Below, one piece after another: positions 61,073-64,000 of a stretch of 64,000 nucleotides of DNA. The position numbers and the translations under genes were made by a program. This stretch comes from Tahibacter soli. Its GTDB lineage: Bacteria > Pseudomonadota > Gammaproteobacteria > Xanthomonadales > Rhodanobacteraceae. The stretch lies in assembly GCF_025717065.2 (NCBI RefSeq), contig NZ_JAOVZO020000019.1, positions 1 to 64,000 on the forward strand, in the 5' to 3' direction. Within the stretch, counting starts at the first letter, position 1. Every line of letters starts with the position of its first letter. Below the pieces are notes generated by a model that had not been told where the DNA came from, ran no database searches, and saw nothing but the letters and a program-made list of their open reading frames with translations.

Positions 61073-63070
61073 ATGCGCACCCTGCTCCGCTGTGCCCTGA
61101 TCCCGCTGCTCGCGCTGTCGGGCGTCTGCTTTGCGCAGAACGCGCCGCCCGTCGAGCCGCGCGCGTCCGTCGACGCGGCGCCGCCGGCCGGCGTCGCCGG
61201 CGGCCTCGTGCCGCGCGAGGCGCTCGCGGCCTACGTCGACGGCGTCGTGCAGGCATACATGCGCGACGAGGGCATCGCCGGCGTCACGGTTTCGGTGGTC
61301 GACCGCGCCGGGCCGGTACTCGAACGCGGCTACGGCGTCGCGGCGGCCGGGCGCGCGGTCGATCCCGCGACGACGCTGTTCCGCATCGGCTCGACCACGA
61401 AGACGTTCACCTACGTCGCGACGATGCAGCTCGTCGAGTCGGGCGCGCTCGGACTCGACGACGATATCAACAAGTATCTTCCGGAACGTTTGCGCATCGC
61501 CGACGACGGCTACGGCCCGATTCGCATCTGGCACCTGATGACGCATACGGCCGGCTTCGAGGACAGCGCGCTGGGCCACCTGATCGGCGCCGACCCGGCG
61601 CGCGCGTCGAGCCTGGAAGACTATCTCGCGCACTACCGGCCGGCACGCGTACGCGCACCGGGGCTGCATGCCGACTATTCCAACTACTCGGTCGCGCTGC
61701 TCGGCGCGATCGTCGCGCGCGTCTCCGGCGAGAGCTACGAGGACTACGTCGAGCGCCATCTGTTCGCGCCGCTCGGCATGACGCACACGACCGTCCGCGA
61801 AACGTTGCCGGCCGCGGACCCGCGCCGCGTCGGGGACGCGCTCGCCAAGGACTTCTCGAACGGCTTCAAACGCGAACAGGGCGGCTTCACGGCGAAAGGC
61901 TTCGAATACATCGCGCAGGCCGCGCCGGCCGGTTCCGGATCGAGCACGGCCGCCGACATGGGCCGCTGGATGCGCATGCTGATCGGCGCGGGCGCCGGCA
62001 TCGACGGCGCGCCGAACGTACTGAAGTCCGAGACGTTCGCGGCGATGCGTCAGGAACGTTTCGCCAATGCGCCGGGCGTCGCCGGTTTCGCCCACGGTTT
62101 CTTCGCCGGACGCTACGGCGAATACGCGAGCCTCGAGCACGGCGGCGCGACCCTGTACTTCCACACCGGCATGAGCGTTCTGCCCGACGCCGGCATCGGC
62201 GTGTTCGTTTCGACGAACACCGATACGGGCTACAAGCTCGCGCGAGACCTGCCGCGGCTCGTCTTCGAATACGCGCTGCCGCTGGCGCGCGCGACGACGC
62301 TGCCGGCGGCCGACGAAAAGGCGGCGGGCGACCTCGCGCGCTTCGTCGGCAGCTATCTGGGCGAACGCCGCAGCTTTACCACGGTGGAAACGTTCATCGG
62401 CGCGAACGGCGCGCTCGCGAGCGTCGGCGCGAACGGCGGCGATCTCGTCGTCAGCACCGCGCAGGGCGCCAGGCGCTATCGCCGCACCGGCCCGTTGAGC
62501 TTCCGCGCGGTCGAAGGCAACGACACGCTCTCGTTCGTCGAAACCGACGGCCGCGTGCGCGGCTTCGCCGCCGGCGGCGGCCATGTGATGTTCGCGCGCA
62601 CCGGCATCGTCGACAATCCGGGCCTGTTGAACGCGGCGCTCGGCCTGGCGGGCCTTTCGAGCCTGCTCGTGCTCGTCGCCGGCTGGGCGCGCCGCGGTCT
62701 CGTGCCGCGCACGCGCGGCACCCATCCGTCCGGCGGTCGCGCACCGGCCGCGGTACTCGTCGGCGCCGCTGTCACATGGCTTGCGTTTCTCGCGACGATC
62801 GGCGCGGCGGCGGTGGAGATGGGCGGGCTCGGCAACGATCTCGTCTACCGCTACCCGACCGACAGCCTGCGCGCCGCGGTCGTCGTCGCGTACGTCGCCG
62901 CGTTCGCGAGCGCGATCGCGGCGCTGTTCGTGCCCGCCGCGTGGACCGCGCGCGGCTGGAGCTTCTGGCGCAAGCTGCGCTACACCGGCGTCGTCGCGAT
63001 CATGCTGGCCGCGGTGCTGCTGCTGATCTACTGGCGATTGCTGTTCGCGCCGTATTTTCCCGGCGGCTGA
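61073..63070 (+). CDS. Membrane-anchored serine hydrolase (class C beta-lactamase/PBP fold)
   Basis: The 665-residue protein has a signal peptide (MRTLLRCALIPLLALSGVCF), a serine hydrolase domain (about 45-400) with S107-T-T-K110 (RIGSTTKTFTYVATMQLVES), Y202-S-N204 (ADYSNYSVALLGAI) and a HGG-type third motif (LEHGGATLYFHTG). A beta-rich segment (about 420-520) and four membrane helices follow at the C-terminus (GLAGLSSLLVLVAGWARR, AAVTWLAFLATIGAAAVEM, AVVVAYVAAFASAIAALFVP, VVAIMLAAVLLLIYW). It is thus an inner-membrane enzyme with a periplasmic active site, likely acting on peptidoglycan fragments or related amide or ester substrates. It is divergent from blaI across the twin dyads. Confidence 0.87.
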   Translation: MRTLLRCALIPLLALSGVCFAQNAPPVEPRASVDAAPPAGVAGGLVPREALAAYVDGVVQAYMRDEGIAGVTVSVVDRAGPVLERGYGVAAAGRAVDPATTLFRIGSTTKTFTYVATMQLVESGALGLDDDINKYLPERLRIADDGYGPIRIWHLMTHTAGFEDSALGHLIGADPARASSLEDYLAHYRPARVRAPGLHADYSNYSVALLGAIVARVSGESYEDYVERHLFAPLGMTHTTVRETLPAADPRRVGDALAKDFSNGFKREQGGFTAKGFEYIAQAAPAGSGSSTAADMGRWMRMLIGAGAGIDGAPNVLKSETFAAMRQERFANAPGVAGFAHGFFAGRYGEYASLEHGGATLYFHTGMSVLPDAGIGVFVSTNTDTGYKLARDLPRLVFEYALPLARATTLPAADEKAAGDLARFVGSYLGERRSFTTVETFIGANGALASVGANGGDLVVSTAQGARRYRRTGPLSFRAVEGNDTLSFVETDGRVRGFAAGGGHVMFARTGIVDNPGLLNAALGLAGLSSLLVLVAGWARRGLVPRTRGTHPSGGRAPAAVLVGAAVTWLAFLATIGAAAVEMGGLGNDLVYRYPTDSLRAAVVVAYVAAFASAIAALFVPAAWTARGWSFWRKLRYTGVVAIMLAAVLLLIYWRLLFAPYFPGG

Positions 63071-63847
63071 CTACTTCTCGACGAACGCGCGTTCGATGAC
63101 GTAGTCGCCGGGCGTGCCGATGCGCGGCGACACGACGAAGCCGCGCGCGTCGAGCAGCGTCGACAGCGAATCGAGCATGGCCGGGCCGCCGCAGATCATC
63201 GCGCGATCGTGCGCCGGATCGAGCGGCGGCAAGCCGACGTCCGCACACAGCTGGCCGCTCGCGAGCAGCGCGTCGAGCCGGCCCTGGTGCACGAACGCTT
63301 CGCGCGTGACGGTCGGGTAGTAGACGAGCTTTTCGCGCACGGCGTCGCCGAGGTATTCGTGGTTCGGCAGCTCGTGCTCGAACCAGTCGCGGTACGCAAG
63401 ATCGGCGACCTGGCGCACGCCGTGCGTCACGACGACCTTGTCGAAGCGCTCATAGGTTTCCGGATCGCGCACGATCGACAGGAACGGCGCGAGGCCCGTG
63501 CCGGTCGAGAGCAGATACAGGTGCCTGCCGGGCTTGAGATCGTGCAGCAGCAACGTGCCGGTCGGCTTGCGGCTGACGAGCAATTCGTCGCCTTCGCGCA
63601 GATGTTGCAGGCGCGAGGTCAGCGGGCCGTTCGGCACCTTGATGCTGAAGAACTCCAGATGCTCTTCGTAGTTCGCGCTCGCGACGCTGTACGCGCGCAT
63701 GAGCGGCCGGCCGTCGACCGGCAGGCCGATCATCAGGAACTGCCCGTTCTCGAAGCGCAGGCCCGCGTCGCGGGTGCAGGTGAAGCTGAAAAGGTGTTCG
63801 TTCCAATGCCGAACGGCAAGGATGCGTTCTGTTTCGAATGCTGCCAT
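63071..63847 (-). CDS. fpr: Ferredoxin--NADP reductase
   Basis: Fpr passes electrons between NADPH and ferredoxin or flavodoxin. The 258-residue protein has the FAD-binding barrel (RFENGQFLMIGLP, MRAYSVASANYEEHLEFFSI, PNGPLTSRLQHLREGDELLV) and the NADP domain (LYLLSTGTGLAPFLSIVRDP, VVTHGVRQVADLAYRDWF, AMICGGPAMLDSLSTLLDAR). It ends in YVIERAFVEK, the C-terminal pattern of bacterial FPR. It meets the serine hydrolase gene end to end, with no base between the stop codons. Confidence 0.95.
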   Translation of the reverse strand: MAAFETERILAVRHWNEHLFSFTCTRDAGLRFENGQFLMIGLPVDGRPLMRAYSVASANYEEHLEFFSIKVPNGPLTSRLQHLREGDELLVSRKPTGTLLLHDLKPGRHLYLLSTGTGLAPFLSIVRDPETYERFDKVVVTHGVRQVADLAYRDWFEHELPNHEYLGDAVREKLVYYPTVTREAFVHQGRLDALLASGQLCADVGLPPLDPAHDRAMICGGPAMLDSLSTLLDARGFVVSPRIGTPGDYVIERAFVEK

Positions 63848-63900
63848 TTTTACAACTCAAAATCTGAAGCGTTGCGCCATCGCTGTTTGCTTTGCTTTTG

Positions 63901-63994
63901 CTCGTCATTCCGGCGCAGGCCGGAATCCAGCTTGTAACGTCCGATCTTCGTAGAAGCCGACAAGCCGGATCCCGGCCTGCGCCGGGATGACGAG
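63901..63994. repeat. REP-like hairpin pair at the window edge
   Basis: Two inverted REP units: 63901-63931 (ATTCCGGC, loop GCAG, GCCGGAAT) and 63965-63994 (ATCCCGGC, loop CTGC, GCCGGGAT), flanked by CTCGTC and GACGAG on the outside. The two stems differ from each other but each pairs perfectly. Located upstream of fpr; the array may continue past the window. Confidence 0.9.
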
Positions 63995-64000
63995 CGAGAG

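Overview
The window is GC-rich chromosomal DNA from a gammaproteobacterium, most probably a member of the Lysobacterales (Xanthomonadales; a Rhodanobacteraceae- or Lysobacter-like genome). The evidence is the Xanthomonas-type order of the type II secretion genes (E-F-G-H-I-J-K-L-M-N-D) with a lipoprotein secretin, the glyA-nrdR-ribDE-ribBX-ribH-nusB-thiL-pgpA block, the rsmI-rnpB and lpoA-yraN-dolP neighbourhoods, and abundant REP-like palindromes ending in GACGAG. The species assignment is inference; no rRNA or tRNA gene lies in the window.

Layout. 1-2.2 kb: a repeat-rich region with REP hairpins, a direct repeat, a complete IS30-family element that has landed inside one REP hairpin, and a composite multi-hairpin element that recurs at 23.2-23.4 kb. 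2.2-3.5 kb (minus): RNase P RNA and rsmI. 3.5-8.5 kb (plus): lpoA, yraN, a BON-domain lipoprotein (dolP-like), a GlcD-type flavin oxidase and an SGNH-like hydrolase. 8.5-11.9 kb (minus): a penicillin-binding-protein-like serine hydrolase, an M56 metalloprotease fused to ankyrin repeats, and a BlaI repressor. 12.0-19.0 kb (minus): one-carbon, riboflavin, thiamine and phospholipid genes in a tightly overlapping block. 19.1-23.1 kb (plus): a SPINDLY-type O-GlcNAc-transferase-like protein and the translation factor ettA. 23.5-29.5 kb (minus): a small polysaccharide-export locus (Wzm-Wzt-methyltransferase plus two glycosyltransferase-like proteins). 29.7-33.8 kb (minus): a PpiC-type isomerase and two exported proteins of unknown function, two of the three transcripts ending at clear terminators. 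33.9-49.9 kb (minus): purL, an exosortase-H-associated-type membrane protein, eleven type II secretion genes and a terminal lipoprotein, all on one strand with very short or overlapping junctions.

50.0-52.2 kb (minus): two short peptides with nearly identical leaders and Cys/Thr-rich cores that look like ribosomally synthesised, post-translationally modified peptide (RiPP; lanthipeptide-leader type) precursors, next to a tandem pair of dsbC-type disulfide isomerase genes. This is the most unusual part of the window. 52.4-54.8 kb (minus): SPOR protein, coaX, birA. 54.9-58.4 kb (plus): pgk, a secreted metzincin-like protease, and a Gph-like phosphatase. 58.4-60.9 kb (minus): a secreted unknown, a second M56 protease and a second BlaI. 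61.1-63.1 kb (plus): a second, membrane-anchored serine hydrolase divergent from that blaI across two perfect BlaI-type dyads. 63.1-63.8 kb (minus): ferredoxin-NADP reductase, then REP sequences to the end.

How the parts connect: the Sec/Dsb/type II secretion machinery and several exported proteins (metalloprotease, surface proteins, Cys-rich peptides) fit a bacterium with a strong secretory life style. The two BlaI-M56-serine hydrolase modules look like envelope-stress or peptidoglycan-responsive circuits rather than classical beta-lactam resistance, because neither M56 protein carries a penicillin-binding sensor domain.
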